From NCBI GenBank assembly GCA_016789705.1, contig JAEUQR010000005.1, positions 131,153-195,152 of the forward strand: a stretch of 64,000 nt of DNA, in the 5' to 3' direction. The notes beneath the pieces were generated by a model. It was not told where the DNA came from, did not search any database, and was given only the letters and a program-made list of their open reading frames with translations. The translations under genes were made by a program, and so were the position numbers. This stretch comes from Acidobacteriota bacterium. GTDB taxonomy: Bacteria > Acidobacteriota > Vicinamibacteria > Vicinamibacterales > UBA2999. This document shows, piece by piece, positions 16,710 through 26,800 of the stretch (position 1 is the stretch's first letter; every line of letters begins with the position of its first letter).

Positions 16710-18143
16710 CTAGTACAGGACCTTGCGTTGGTTCGAGGTCGGGATGCGAAGTTCTTCGCGATACTTCGCGATGGTCCGGCGCGCCAGCACGAGACCTTCC
16801 CGCTGCAGGATGCTGACGATCTTCGAATCGCTGAGCGGCTTCCTGGGGTCCTCGGCCTCGATGATCTTCTTGATGCGCTGCTTGATGGTGACCGACGACA
16901 CCGCGTCTCCGTAGGAGCTGCTGATGCCGCTGTGGAAGAAGTACTTCATCTCGAACACGCCCTGGGGCGTGTGCATGTACTTGTTGGTCACGACGCGGCT
17001 CACCGTCGATTCGTGCATGCCGATGTCGTTGGCGACGTCGCGCAGCACGAGCGGTCGCAGGTGTTCGATGCCGTGGTCGAGGAAGTCGCGCTGGAAGTTG
17101 ATGATGCTGGTCGCGACCTTCTGGATGGTCTTCTGCCGCTGCTCGACCGACTTCAGCAGCCAGCGCGCGGCGTTGAAGCGCTCCTTGACGTAGGAGCGGG
17201 TGTCGGCATCGGCCTGATCCTTGTCGAGCAGCCGCTTGTACGATGAGCTGATGCGCAGCTGCGGCAGGCCGTCGTCGTTGAGCACCGCCACGTACTGGTC
17301 GTCCACCTTCAGGATGTAGACGTCCGGCATGACGTACTCGGGCTGACGCGCGTTGTAGCGGGCACCGGGCTTCGGGTCGAGGTGGCGGATGATCTCGATG
17401 TGCTCGCGCAGGTCGTCGATGCTCATGCCCATCTTGCGGGAGAGCTCGGGGATCTGGTGGTTCTGCAGTAGCCGCAGATGTTCGGTGACGATGCGTTCGG
17501 TGGGCGTGCCTTCGAGACCGAGCGCGCGCAGCTGCAGCGTGAGGCACTCCTGGAGGTCGCGGGCGGCGACGCCGGTCGGGTCGAAGCCCTGGACGAGCCG
17601 CAGCACCTGCTCCACCGTGTCGATCGGCCAGGGGCCCATCTGGGCGATCTCGCTCACCGAGGCGACGAGCTCCCCGTTGTCGTCGAGGTTGCCGATGATG
17701 GCCGAGCCGATGGCGCGTTCGGTCGGATCGTCGGATTTGAGCGAGAGCTGCCACTCGAGGTGGTCGGTCAGCGAGGAGCCGGTCGACAGGGTGTTCTCGA
17801 TCGGCGGGAGTTCCTTGACCTCGGTGGGCACGCGCGACCGGTAGCCGTCGTCGAGATACTCGCTGAAGAAGTACTCGTAGTCGTTGTCTTCCCAGTTGTC
17901 GGCCTTGCCCTCGGTGCGCTGGGCATCCTGCTCGTCGGCCTTGTCGGTCGCCGGCTGGGCCTCGGCGGCCTGCAGGTCCTCACTGGGAATCTCTTCGAGG
18001 AGGGGGTTCTCGACCACCTCCTGGTTGAGCATGTCCGCGAGCTCGAGCGTCGACATCGGCAGCAGCTTGATCGCCTGCTGGAGCGACGGCGTCAGGATGA
18101 GCTTCTGCGAGAGCTTCGCTTGGAGCTTCTGGTGAATGGCCAT
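16710..18143 (-). CDS. rpoN: RNA polymerase sigma-54 factor
   Basis: Sigma-54 directs RNA polymerase to -24/-12 promoters and needs AAA+ activators. The 477-residue product has the glutamine/leucine-rich region I (QKLQAKLSQKLILTPSLQQAIKLL), an acidic region II, the core-binding domain and a C-terminal RpoN box ARRTIAKYRE at about 454-463. I chose the ATG at 18143, which fits the family N-terminus; an in-frame start at 18212 would add 23 unrelated residues. It lies between lptB and hprK as in many bacteria, but the usual hpf gene is absent. Confidence 0.96.
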   Translation of the reverse strand: MAIHQKLQAKLSQKLILTPSLQQAIKLLPMSTLELADMLNQEVVENPLLEEIPSEDLQAAEAQPATDKADEQDAQRTEGKADNWEDNDYEYFFSEYLDDGYRSRVPTEVKELPPIENTLSTGSSLTDHLEWQLSLKSDDPTERAIGSAIIGNLDDNGELVASVSEIAQMGPWPIDTVEQVLRLVQGFDPTGVAARDLQECLTLQLRALGLEGTPTERIVTEHLRLLQNHQIPELSRKMGMSIDDLREHIEIIRHLDPKPGARYNARQPEYVMPDVYILKVDDQYVAVLNDDGLPQLRISSSYKRLLDKDQADADTRSYVKERFNAARWLLKSVEQRQKTIQKVATSIINFQRDFLDHGIEHLRPLVLRDVANDIGMHESTVSRVVTNKYMHTPQGVFEMKYFFHSGISSSYGDAVSSVTIKQRIKKIIEAEDPRKPLSDSKIVSILQREGLVLARRTIAKYREELRIPTSNQRKVLY

Positions 18144-18155
18144 GGACGTTGCCGG

Positions 18156-18198
18156 GGGAGCCCGCACGTGGGCTCCCAGGGCCCGAACTGAGATTCTA
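18156..18198 (-). promoter_or_regulatory. Possible rpoN promoter and leader hairpin
   Basis: On the minus strand TAGAAT (18198-18193) is a good -10 with no recognisable -35. Downstream, in the predicted leader, GGGAGCCC and GGGCTCCC (18156-18163 and 18170-18177) form a perfect 8-bp stem with a 6-nt loop ending 12 nt before the rpoN ATG. It could act as an operator or a translational hairpin; its role is inferred. Confidence 0.45.
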
Positions 18199-18238
18199 GC
18201 AGCCCTTTGCAAGAATCGTGACAGGCAAAACGACTGGC

Positions 18239-19018
18239 TCAGTCGAGACGGAAGTCCTGACCGAGGTAGATTCGCCGGACTTCGTCGTCCGAGGCCAGGG
18301 CCTGGGGCGTGCCGGCCTTGAAGATCGTGCCGTCGGTGACGATGTAGGCGCGGTCGGTAATCCGCAGCGTCTCCCGCACGTTGTGATCGGTGATGAGCAC
18401 GCCGATCCCCCGCGCCTTGAGCTGGAAGATGATCTGCTGGATGTCGCTGATGGCGATGGGGTCGATGCCGGCAAACGGCTCGTCGAGCAGGATGAACCGC
18501 GGCGACATCACGAGCGCGCGGGTGATCTCGGCGCGCCGGCGTTCGCCGCCCGAGAGCGTATAGGCGGCGGATTTCGCCAGGTGGGTCAGGCCCAGTTCGG
18601 CAAGCAGGTCGGCCAGCCGCGTGCGCCGCTCGGCGGCGGAAATCGGCAGCGTCTCGAGGATCGCCAGCAGGTTCTGTTCGACGGTGAGCCCGCGGAAGAT
18701 CGACGGCTCCTGCGGCAGGTAGCCGACGCCCTTCCTGGCGCGGATGTACATCGGGTCGTCCGTGACGTCGTGTTCGTCGAGCAGCACGCGGCCGCTGTCG
18801 GGCGCCACGAGGCCGACGGTCATGTAAAACGTCGTGGTCTTGCCGGCGCCGTTCGGACCGAGCAGCCCGACCACTTCCCCGGCCGAGATCTGGAGGCTCA
18901 CACCGCGCACGACGGTGCGTCCGTTGTAGCTCTTGGTCAGCGCGTCGGTGCGCAGCGTCGCCGTCGCGGCGGCAGCCGGCGTGGCGGTGGCGGAACCAGG
19001 GGGCGGGGGTGGGGTCAC
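18239..19018 (-). CDS. lptB: LPS export ABC transporter ATP-binding protein LptB
   Basis: LptB powers extraction of LPS from the inner membrane by the LptFG permease. The 259 residues hold Walker [10 protein letters not shown], the Q-loop ([21 protein letters not shown], typical of LptB), the signature [11 protein letters not shown] and Walker [15 protein letters not shown] low-complexity Pro/Ala N-terminus of about 20 residues precedes the domain, so the true start could be inside. The GTG overlaps the stop of the LptC/A gene (GTGA). lptF and lptG are not in the window. Confidence 0.94.
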   Translation of the reverse strand: MTPPPPPGSATATPAAAATATLRTDALTKSYNGRTVVRGVSLQISAGEVVGLLGPNGAGKTTTFYMTVGLVAPDSGRVLLDEHDVTDDPMYIRARKGVGYLPQEPSIFRGLTVEQNLLAILETLPISAAERRTRLADLLAELGLTHLAKSAAYTLSGGERRRAEITRALVMSPRFILLDEPFAGIDPIAISDIQQIIFQLKARGIGVLITDHNVRETLRITDRAYIVTDGTIFKAGTPQALASDDEVRRIYLGQDFRLD

Positions 19019-21108
19019 GGCGGCGGTGGCACGCAGGCGCCGCCGCCCGTGGTCACGGTGCGGGCCGCCTCGTTGCCGTCGACGATGAGCTTACCGGCCG
19101 TGCCGAAGAAGGTCAACGTGCGGCCGGTGGTGACGCGGCAGGCTTCGGTGAAGCGCACGGGCGAACCCGTGAGCACGTAGCGCTCGTCGCCGGCGTGATA
19201 GACGAGTTTGGCGCCGCGGGCATCCCGCGCGGCGACGCGGGCTTCGACCGCGCCGTCGCCGTCGATGCGTTCGAGCGTGCGAGTGGCCGACGCGAGCACG
19301 AGCGCAATCCGGTCGGCTTTCAGGTCGCCCTGTGGTCCGCTCATCTGGGCGCCGGTGGTGTAGACGGCAGTGCGGGCGGCATCGTCGTAGCGCAGCGTCT
19401 GGCCGCGTGCGATCGTGCCTCGCGACGGCGCGCCGGCGCCGCCGGCCGCGGCGAGGTTCAGCGTGGACGTCACGCCGCCTGTGGCCGTGAGGTCGCCGCG
19501 CTGTTCGTCGAGGGTCACCGACTCGGCGCGGATGTCGGTCGCGCCCTGCCACAGCCGCGCCCGGCCCGTGTAGGTCGCCTTGCGCGCCTGGCTGTCGTAC
19601 TCGAACGCGGCGGCGCTCGCAAAGAGCGGCTGGTCGTCGGCGAGCAGCGCCGGCGTCCGCGCGGTGCCGGTGCCGCCGCGCGTGGCGGCCGGCTGCATCA
19701 CGCTTGCGACGGCGCCTGAGGCCGACACGGCGTTGGTGGCAAGACCGATGGCGATGTCCGTGGCTTCCACCTGCAGGCCCGTGTCGGTCACGCGCGGCGC
19801 GGTGCCCGGTTTCCCCACGAGCACCAGCCGGTCCTCGGCCATCAGGTAGCGGGCTTCCGCGGCGGTGGCCCGGAGTGAGCCGTCCTCGAAAATGGTGTCG
19901 CCGCCGAAGTTCGCGCGTTCGGGCGCGCCGGCCGCCGAAAGCGCCAGCGTGAGCGTGGCCGACTTCGCCAGCCGCGTCGGCGGCGTGCGCGCGGTGCCGC
20001 CCTCGAGGAAGTCCACGTTGCCACTGAAGCGCATCGCCGTCAGGCCGGCGCCGGCGGCACCATCGCCGGTGAGTTCGTCGGCGCGGACCGTGCGCGCCGG
20101 CGCGCTGCCGGCGGCGGGCAGTGTGACCTGCAGGCGCTCGCGCGCCACCAGGTTCGTGATGGCGCCGTCGGGCCCGAGCGCGAGATCCACGAACTCGGCG
20201 GCGAGGCGCTGGCCCGGTTGTCCTGGTGCGGCCCCGGCGAGTGTGATGCTCGCCTTGCCCGAGAGCGTCACGTGCTGGATGGTGCGTCCGTCATCGGCAT
20301 AGTCGAGGTTGATGTCGCGCGCCTCCATGGCACGCAGGCTGCCGAAACCCGTGCCGCCGCTGATACGGGCGCGGCCGCGCAGCTCCATCGCATCGGGCTC
20401 GTCGCGGTCCGGCAGCAGGTAGACCATCATGTCGTCGGCGGCGAAGGTCTGGCCGGGCCGTGTCACGTGCGCCTGCCGCTCGAGCCGGATGTAGCGGTCG
20501 CGGCGGGCTTCGCCGAAGGCGCCGGCGGTGACGTCCATGTCGCCGGTGGTGTCGCTGCCGGCCACGTGCGCCACGGCCTTGTCGAGCACCCACATCGTGT
20601 CCCGCTGCTTGTCGTAGGTGAAGCCGACGCCGCTGCCCCGCGTCTTGCCGCGTTCGAAGGTGACCGGCCCGGGCGCGCGCAGGATGCCCTCGCCGTTCGA
20701 GTAGCTCGCCGTGGGGGTTGTCGCCACGAGTCCGTCGGCCGCCTGCAGCCGCACGTCGCCGTTCATGTCGAGCGAGGCCTGTCCGGGGCCCACCGTGCCT
20801 TCTTTCGCGGTGATGACGAAGCGGCGGTTGCCGGGGCGTGTCACCGTCGCCGTGAGGTCGTGGGCCACCGAACGGCCGTCGGAGTATTGCACCTGTTCTC
20901 GGAACTCGAGCGCGAAGTCCTGGCGCTGGCCGCTCGTCTGTTCGGCCTCGCCCGCCGTGACCCTTGCGGTGACCGTGGGCGCGAGCGGCGTCACCGGCGG
21001 CGCCGGCGGCGGCGTGCGGCGGGCGCTCGTCAGCCAGTACGCGCTCACCGCGACCCCCAGGGCCACGGCTCCCGCGATGAGGCGCCCTCGGCGCTGCCAC
21101 GACCTCAC
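19015..21108 (-). CDS. LptC-LptA fusion-like LPS transport protein
   Basis: The 697-residue product has one N-terminal transmembrane anchor ([17 protein letters not shown]), an LptC-like domain, then several OstA/LptA-type beta-jellyroll repeats with [19 protein letters not shown] and [22 protein letters not shown]. In E. coli LptC (191 residues) and LptA (185) are separate, so this is far longer and seems to supply inner-membrane anchor and periplasmic bridge in one chain. The GTG at 21108 has GAGGA 8 nt upstream. lptB follows with overlap, which supports the role. Confidence 0.8.
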   Translation of the reverse strand: MRSWQRRGRLIAGAVALGVAVSAYWLTSARRTPPPAPPVTPLAPTVTARVTAGEAEQTSGQRQDFALEFREQVQYSDGRSVAHDLTATVTRPGNRRFVITAKEGTVGPGQASLDMNGDVRLQAADGLVATTPTASYSNGEGILRAPGPVTFERGKTRGSGVGFTYDKQRDTMWVLDKAVAHVAGSDTTGDMDVTAGAFGEARRDRYIRLERQAHVTRPGQTFAADDMMVYLLPDRDEPDAMELRGRARISGGTGFGSLRAMEARDINLDYADDGRTIQHVTLSGKASITLAGAAPGQPGQRLAAEFVDLALGPDGAITNLVARERLQVTLPAAGSAPARTVRADELTGDGAAGAGLTAMRFSGNVDFLEGGTARTPPTRLAKSATLTLALSAAGAPERANFGGDTIFEDGSLRATAAEARYLMAEDRLVLVGKPGTAPRVTDTGLQVEATDIAIGLATNAVSASGAVASVMQPAATRGGTGTARTPALLADDQPLFASAAAFEYDSQARKATYTGRARLWQGATDIRAESVTLDEQRGDLTATGGVTSTLNLAAAGGAGAPSRGTIARGQTLRYDDAARTAVYTTGAQMSGPQGDLKADRIALVLASATRTLERIDGDGAVEARVAARDARGAKLVYHAGDERYVLTGSPVRFTEACRVTTGRTLTFFGTAGKLIVDGNEAARTVTTGGGACVPPPP

Positions 21109-21199
21109 GACACGTGTCCTCGTCTCATGGTGACGGATAGGCGGCAGGGGCGCAAGCCGCGCCGCCGGGAAGGCACGCGGGCGCCACCGGCGCCGGTCG

Positions 21200-22915
21200 T
21201 CACGCGCGGCGCGCGTCCGAGAGGCGAAGCTCGGTGTAGGTGTTGCCGTTGAACTCGTTCTGTTCGAGCGCGTAGGCCACTTCGAGACCGCCGTCGGCGC
21301 CGGCAATCACACTCTCCTTCTCCACGGCGTTCCAGGCGATGGCACGGAAGGTGCGGCCGCGCTGCCGCAGCGACATCTTGAGGTGCCGTTCCTTCAGGCG
21401 GCGCGGGCCGTCCACCACCTCGACGCCCGCCGCCGTGAACAGCGGCTTCGGGTTGGCGAGCCCGAAGGGCGCCATCGCCATCAGATCGCTCACCACCTTC
21501 GGCGTGAGCGCGTCGAAGTCGAGCGGCCCGTCGAGCGACAGATTCGGCCGCAGATCGTCAGGGCCGAGCACGGCGTGCGCGAAGTCGTTCACGGCACGCC
21601 GGAACTCGGGAATGCGCGCGGCGTCGAGCTGCAGGCCGGCCGCCTGCTTGTGGCCGCCGAAGCGCTGCAGCATCGGCGCGCACGACTCGAGCGCGGCGAG
21701 GATGTCGAAGCCCGGGATGCTGCGGCACGAGCCGTGCGCCACGCCGTGTTCCACCGAGAGCACGATCGCCGGCCGGTAGTAGGCGTCCACGAGCTTGGAG
21801 GCGACGATGCCGATGACGCCGCGATGCCAGCCTTCGCCGCCGACGACGAGCACCGTGTGCGCGCCGATGTCGGGATCGGTCTCGACCGCCTTCTTCGCGG
21901 CGGTCACGATGTCCTGCTCCTCGCTGCGGCGCTTCGTGTTCTCGGCGTCGAGCTGCTGCGCCAGCGCCTGCGCCTCCTCGGCGAGCGACTCATCGGCGGC
22001 GAGCAGCAGCCGGGTCGCGATGTCGGCGCTGGCCATGCGGCCGGCGGCGTTCACGCGCGGCGCCACCATGAAGGCGATGTGATACGCGTCGATGGACTTG
22101 CCGGCCAGCCCCGAGACGTCGAGCAGCGCCCGCAGGCCCACCTTGTGAGGGCCGCGGGTGAGCTGCTCGAGGCCGAGCTTGGCGATGACGCGGTTCTCGC
22201 CGACGAGCGGCACGACGTCGGCCAGCGTGCCGATGGCGGCGATCTTCACGAACGCCTGCAGCCAGCCGTTCTTGCCGGCCTTCTGGCAGAGGCCCTGCAC
22301 GACCTTGAGCGCCACGCCCACGCCGGCCAGGTGCTTGTCGGGATACCGGCAGTCGTGGCGTTTCGGATTCACGACGGCGACGGCCTTCGGCAGTTCGGTG
22401 TCGGGCTCGTGGTGGTCGGTGATGATGAGGTCGATGCCGAGCTCGGTCGCGCGCCGCGCCGCTTCCGGCGCCCGGATGCCGCAGTCGACCGACACGATGA
22501 CGCGGGCGCCCTCGGCATGCAGCCGATCGATCGTGGCCGGCTGCAGGCCGTAGCCGTCGCGCAGCCGCTCGGGGATGAAGTGCGTCACATCGGCGCCGAG
22601 CAGTTCGAGCGTGCGGCGCAGGATGACCGTGGATGTCACGCCGTCGACGTCGTAGTCGCCGTGCACCACGATCCGCTCGCGGCGCGCCGCGGCGGCGAGC
22701 AGCCGGTCCACGGCCGGCGCCAGGTCCGTCATGAGCCATGGATCGTGCAGGTGCGAGAGGGCCGGCCGCAGGAACCGGTCGGCGAGCTCCGGGTCGTGAA
22801 GGCCGCGGATGGCGAGCAGCCGCGCCACCACCGGCGACAGGCCGAGTTCGCGCTCGAGGCGCGTCGCGGCGGTCTCGTCGCAGGGGCGCGGTTTCCAGAC
22901 GAGCGGAGGGGCCAC
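21200..22915 (-). CDS. recJ: Single-stranded-DNA-specific exonuclease RecJ
   Basis: RecJ is a 5'-3' exonuclease in recombination and mismatch repair. The 571-residue product carries the DHH phosphoesterase motifs VHGDYDVDGVTSTVIL, SVDCGI and DLIITDHHEPD, followed by the DHHA1 domain with GGHKQAAGLQL and a C-terminal OB-like domain. The length is typical. The start is GTG, 3 nt after the accA stop, so it is cotranscribed. Confidence 0.95.
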   Translation of the reverse strand: MAPPLVWKPRPCDETAATRLERELGLSPVVARLLAIRGLHDPELADRFLRPALSHLHDPWLMTDLAPAVDRLLAAAARRERIVVHGDYDVDGVTSTVILRRTLELLGADVTHFIPERLRDGYGLQPATIDRLHAEGARVIVSVDCGIRAPEAARRATELGIDLIITDHHEPDTELPKAVAVVNPKRHDCRYPDKHLAGVGVALKVVQGLCQKAGKNGWLQAFVKIAAIGTLADVVPLVGENRVIAKLGLEQLTRGPHKVGLRALLDVSGLAGKSIDAYHIAFMVAPRVNAAGRMASADIATRLLLAADESLAEEAQALAQQLDAENTKRRSEEQDIVTAAKKAVETDPDIGAHTVLVVGGEGWHRGVIGIVASKLVDAYYRPAIVLSVEHGVAHGSCRSIPGFDILAALESCAPMLQRFGGHKQAAGLQLDAARIPEFRRAVNDFAHAVLGPDDLRPNLSLDGPLDFDALTPKVVSDLMAMAPFGLANPKPLFTAAGVEVVDGPRRLKERHLKMSLRQRGRTFRAIAWNAVEKESVIAGADGGLEVAYALEQNEFNGNTYTELRLSDARRA

Positions 22916-22918
22916 CCG

Positions 22919-23875
22919 CTACGCCTCGATGATGCCGACGCGGCCCATCGTGCGGAACTTCTGGTAGCGCCGCTCCAGCCGTTCGTCGGAGCCAAGGGCG
23001 CCGATCTCGGCGAGCGCCTTCGACAGCGCCACGTCGAGGAACTGTCCGGCGGCGGCCGGATCCGTGTGGGCGCCGCCGGCCGGCTCCTTCACGATCTCGT
23101 CGATGATGTCGAGGCCGATGAGGTCCGGCGCCGTGATCTTGAGCGCCTCGGCGGCCTGGATCTTGCGATTGGTGTCGCGCCAGAGCAGCGCCGCGCAGCC
23201 TTCGGGTGGAATCACGCTGTAGACGGCGAACTCGTGCATGAGGATGCGGTCGCCCACGGCGATGCCGAGGGCGCCGCCGCTGCCGCCCTCACCATGCACG
23301 ACGACGATGATCGGCACGTCGAGCACGGCCATCTCGCGCAGGTTCACGGCGATGGCCTCGGCGACGCCGCGTTCCTCCGACTCGATGCCGGGATAGGCCG
23401 CCGGCGTGTCCACGAAGCACACGATCGGCCGGCCGAACTTCTCGGCGAGCTGCATGGCACGCAGCGCCTTGCGGTACCCCTCGGGGCGCGCGTAGCCGAA
23501 GTTCCGGTAGATCTTCTGCTTGGTGTCGCTGCCCTTCTGGTGCCCGACCACCATCAGTGGCGTGCCGTGGTACACGGCCGGCCCGGCCACGATCGCGTGG
23601 TCGTCGGCGAAGCGGCGGTCGCCGCGGATCTCGACGAAATCGGTGAAGAGCTGCTCGACGTAGTCGAGGGTGGTCGGCCGCGCCGGATGGCGGGCCACCA
23701 GCACCCGCTGCCACGGTGTGAGCGACTCGTAGAGCTCTTCGCGGATGGACTGGATGCGATCGCGCAGCCGGGCGATGTCGCGCTGGCGGTCGGCCGTCGA
23801 GGGCAACATCGACAGCGCCTCGATTTCCTTCTGGAGGACGCCGATCGGTTCTTCGAATTCGAGGAGGTCAGCCAT
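22919..23875 (-). CDS. accA: Acetyl-CoA carboxylase carboxyltransferase subunit alpha
   Basis: AccA with AccD transfers the carboxyl group from biotin to acetyl-CoA, the first step of fatty-acid synthesis. The 318-residue product begins with the acidic FEEPIGVLQKEIEAL helix and has the crotonase-like core with GRPIVCFVDTPAAYPG and the oxyanion region EGGSGGALGIAVGDRI. accD is not in the window. It sits directly after dnaE, the order also known from E. coli. Confidence 0.96.
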   Translation of the reverse strand: MADLLEFEEPIGVLQKEIEALSMLPSTADRQRDIARLRDRIQSIREELYESLTPWQRVLVARHPARPTTLDYVEQLFTDFVEIRGDRRFADDHAIVAGPAVYHGTPLMVVGHQKGSDTKQKIYRNFGYARPEGYRKALRAMQLAEKFGRPIVCFVDTPAAYPGIESEERGVAEAIAVNLREMAVLDVPIIVVVHGEGGSGGALGIAVGDRILMHEFAVYSVIPPEGCAALLWRDTNRKIQAAEALKITAPDLIGLDIIDEIVKEPAGGAHTDPAAAGQFLDVALSKALAEIGALGSDERLERRYQKFRTMGRVGIIEA

Positions 23876-23887
23876 CGGTCTTCCAGT

Positions 23888-26800
23888 CTATTGCAGCACG
23901 ACCGAACCGGCGCCACAGACCCGTTCCACCGCCGTGATGAGCTGTTCGGAGGGCTTGACCCGGATCTGCGGCGTGACGTTCGCCTTCACCCGCAGCCGGC
24001 GCCTGTCGTGCGCCACTTCCAGTTCCAGGACGATCGGCCGGTCGCCCTGGTGCTGGGCCAGGACGTCCCACAACGCTTCAAGCGTGGACCGCGAGGCGGT
24101 GGCATTCAGGTGGATGCTGACCGAGCGGGCCATCCGCTCGCGCAGCCCTTCGAGCGGCGCCAGCTCGTTGGCCTGGAACCGCGTGGAGTCCTCGTCGCGC
24201 TCGAACTTGCCCTTCACGAGCAGCAGCGCGCCGCTTTCGATGAGGTGCCGGAAGCGTCCGTAGGTCTCCGGAAACACGACGGTTTCAATCGAGCCCTGGG
24301 CGTCTTCGAGCGTGAGGACGGCCATCGGGTCGCCCTTCTTCGTCTTGAGCGCGCGCACGGCCGCCACGACGCCGCCGACAGCGACGTCCTCGAGCAGCAG
24401 TCGGCCGGGTTGCCCCTCCTCGGCTTCGGGCATCTCGAGGCCCAGCAGGTCACCCACGGTGCGCGCACCGAACGCCCGCAGGTCTGGCGTGTGGCGGTCC
24501 ACGGGGTGGCCGCTCAGATACAGCCCGAGCGCCTCCTTCTCGTTGGCGAGCCACTCCATCTCGGTCCACGGCGGACCGTCGGGCACGGCCCCGTCGGGGG
24601 CGCCCGGCGCCGAGGGCACGGCTTCGCCAAAGAGATTCGCCTGGCCCTGCTCGCGGTCGCGCTGCACGCGGGCGCCGTGTTCGAGGGCCAGGTCGAGGCC
24701 GCGCATGAGGCGCGCCCGGCCCACGGCCGGGGGCAACCGCGCGCCGTCGGGCCCGGGCAGGATCAGGCTGTCGCACGCGCCGCTCTTGACCAGGGCTTCG
24801 AACACCCGCCGGTTGGCGATGCGCAGGTCCAGTTCCTCGGCGAGCTGATGCAGGGCCGTGATGCGGCCGGTGCGGGCGCGCACGTCGAGGATGGCCTGGA
24901 TGGCGCCTTCGCCCAGGCCCTTGATGGCGGTGAGTCCGAAGCGCACACCCTCGGGCACGACCGAGAAGTGCATCTGGCTCTCGTTCACGTCGGGCGGCAG
25001 CACGGCGATGCCGCGGTCGCGGCACTCGGTGATGTAGAGCGCGAGTTTGTCGGTGTTCGCGGCCTCGATCGTCAGCAGCGCCGCCGCGAAGTGCCGCGGA
25101 TAGTTCGCCTTGAGGTAAGCCGTCTGATAGGCCAGGAACGCGTAGGCCGTCGAGTGCGACTTGTTGAAGCCGTAGCCGGCGAAGTACTCCATCAGCTCGA
25201 AGATCTTGGTGGCCTTCTTCTCGCTGATGCCTTTCTTCTTCGTCCCCTCGAGGAAGGCCTCGCGCTGCTTGGCCATGACCTTGGGGTCCTTCTTGCCCAT
25301 GGCCTTGCGCAGCACGTCCGACTGCCCGAGCGTGAAGCCGGCGAGCACCGCCGCGATCCGCATCACCTGTTCCTGGTAGGCGATGACCCCGTAGGTGTCG
25401 GCCAGGATCGGTTCGAGCGCGGCGAGGTCGTACTTCACCTCCGTCTTGCCCTGCTTGCGGGCCACGTAGTCGTCCACCATGCCGCTCTTGAGCGGGCCGG
25501 GACGGTAGAGGGCGTTGAGGGCGATGAGGTCGTCGAGCCGCTGCGGTTTCGACTTGCGCAGCAACTCGCGCATGCCCGAGCTCTCAAACTGGAAGATGCC
25601 GAAGGTCTGGCCTTCGCAGAACACCTGGTAGGTCTTCGCGTCGTCGAGCGGCACGCCGTCGATGTCGAGAACGAGCTCTTCGGTGCGCTTGATCTCGGCG
25701 AGCGCGTCCTGGATGAGCGTGAGCGTGCTCAGGCCGAGGAAGTCCATCTTGAGGAGGCCGACGCGCTCGACCTCCTTCATGGCCCACTGGGTCGTGATTT
25801 CGTCGCGGTTGCTCTTGTAGAGCGGCGCGTAGTCGGTGATCGGTCCCGGCGCGATGACGACGCCGGCGGCGTGCACGCCGGCGTTGCGCGACATGCCCTC
25901 GAGGCGCTGCCCCATGTCGAGCACGTCCTTGACCCGCGGGTCCTTGTCGCGCATTTCGCGCAGCACGGGGTTCTCGGTGAGCGCCTTGGCGAGCGTCATG
26001 TCGAGCGCCGGCGGGATCTGCTTGGCGATGCGGTCGACGTCGGCGTAGGCCATGTCGAGGACGCGGCCGACGTCGCGGATGACGGCCTTGGCCTTCATCG
26101 TGCCGAACGTGATGATCTGCGAGACGTTCTCGCGGCCGTACTTGCGGGTCACGTAGTCGATGACCTCGCCGCGGCGCCGCTCGCAGAAGTCGACGTCGAT
26201 ATCGGGCATCGACACGCGTTCGGGGTTCAGGAAGCGCTCGAAGAGCAGGTCGTAGTCGATCGGGTCGACGTCGGTGATACGCAGGCAGTAGGCCACGAGG
26301 CTGCCGGCGGCCGAGCCACGGCCGGGGCCCACCGGGATGCCGTGTTCGCGGGCATAGCGGATGAAGTCCCAGACGATCATGAAGTACCCGGTGTACCCCA
26401 TGCGCTTGATCATCGCGATCTCGTAGTCGAGCCGCGCGTCGTATTCCTCGAGCGAATGCCGCAGCTTGCCCTCGGCGGCGAGCTGGCGCAGCCGCGGCAG
26501 GCGCTCGGCATACCCCTGGCGCGACACGTGCTCGAAGTAATCGTCGAGCGAGTACGGCGACGGCACCTCGAACTTCGGCACGTGCAGCGTGCCCGAGGGG
26601 ATGACGACGTTGCAGCGCTCGGCGATGGCGAGCGTGTTCCTCATCGCCTCCGGGTAGTCGCCGAAGACCGCGGCCATCTGGGCGGCGGTCTTCAGGAAGA
26701 ACTGGTCGCCGTGGTACTTGAGTCGCTTCTCGTCGTGCACCGACTTGCCGGTGCCGATGCAGAGCAGCAGGTCGTGCGGCTTGCTGTCGTGCTGGTGCAG

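Noticed and set aside
14779-17754. A 991-codon minus-strand frame that runs from sigma-54 into RapZ
   Set aside because: Only the last 304 codons are RapZ; the rest is an out-of-frame reading of rpoN and hprK. The RapZ start is set at 15693, with ATGA overlap on hprK.
18156-18177. The CACGTG inside the rpoN leader hairpin as a parS site
   Set aside because: Flanking bases do not match the TGTTTCACGTGAAACA-type consensus, and the palindrome is explained as a GC-rich hairpin.
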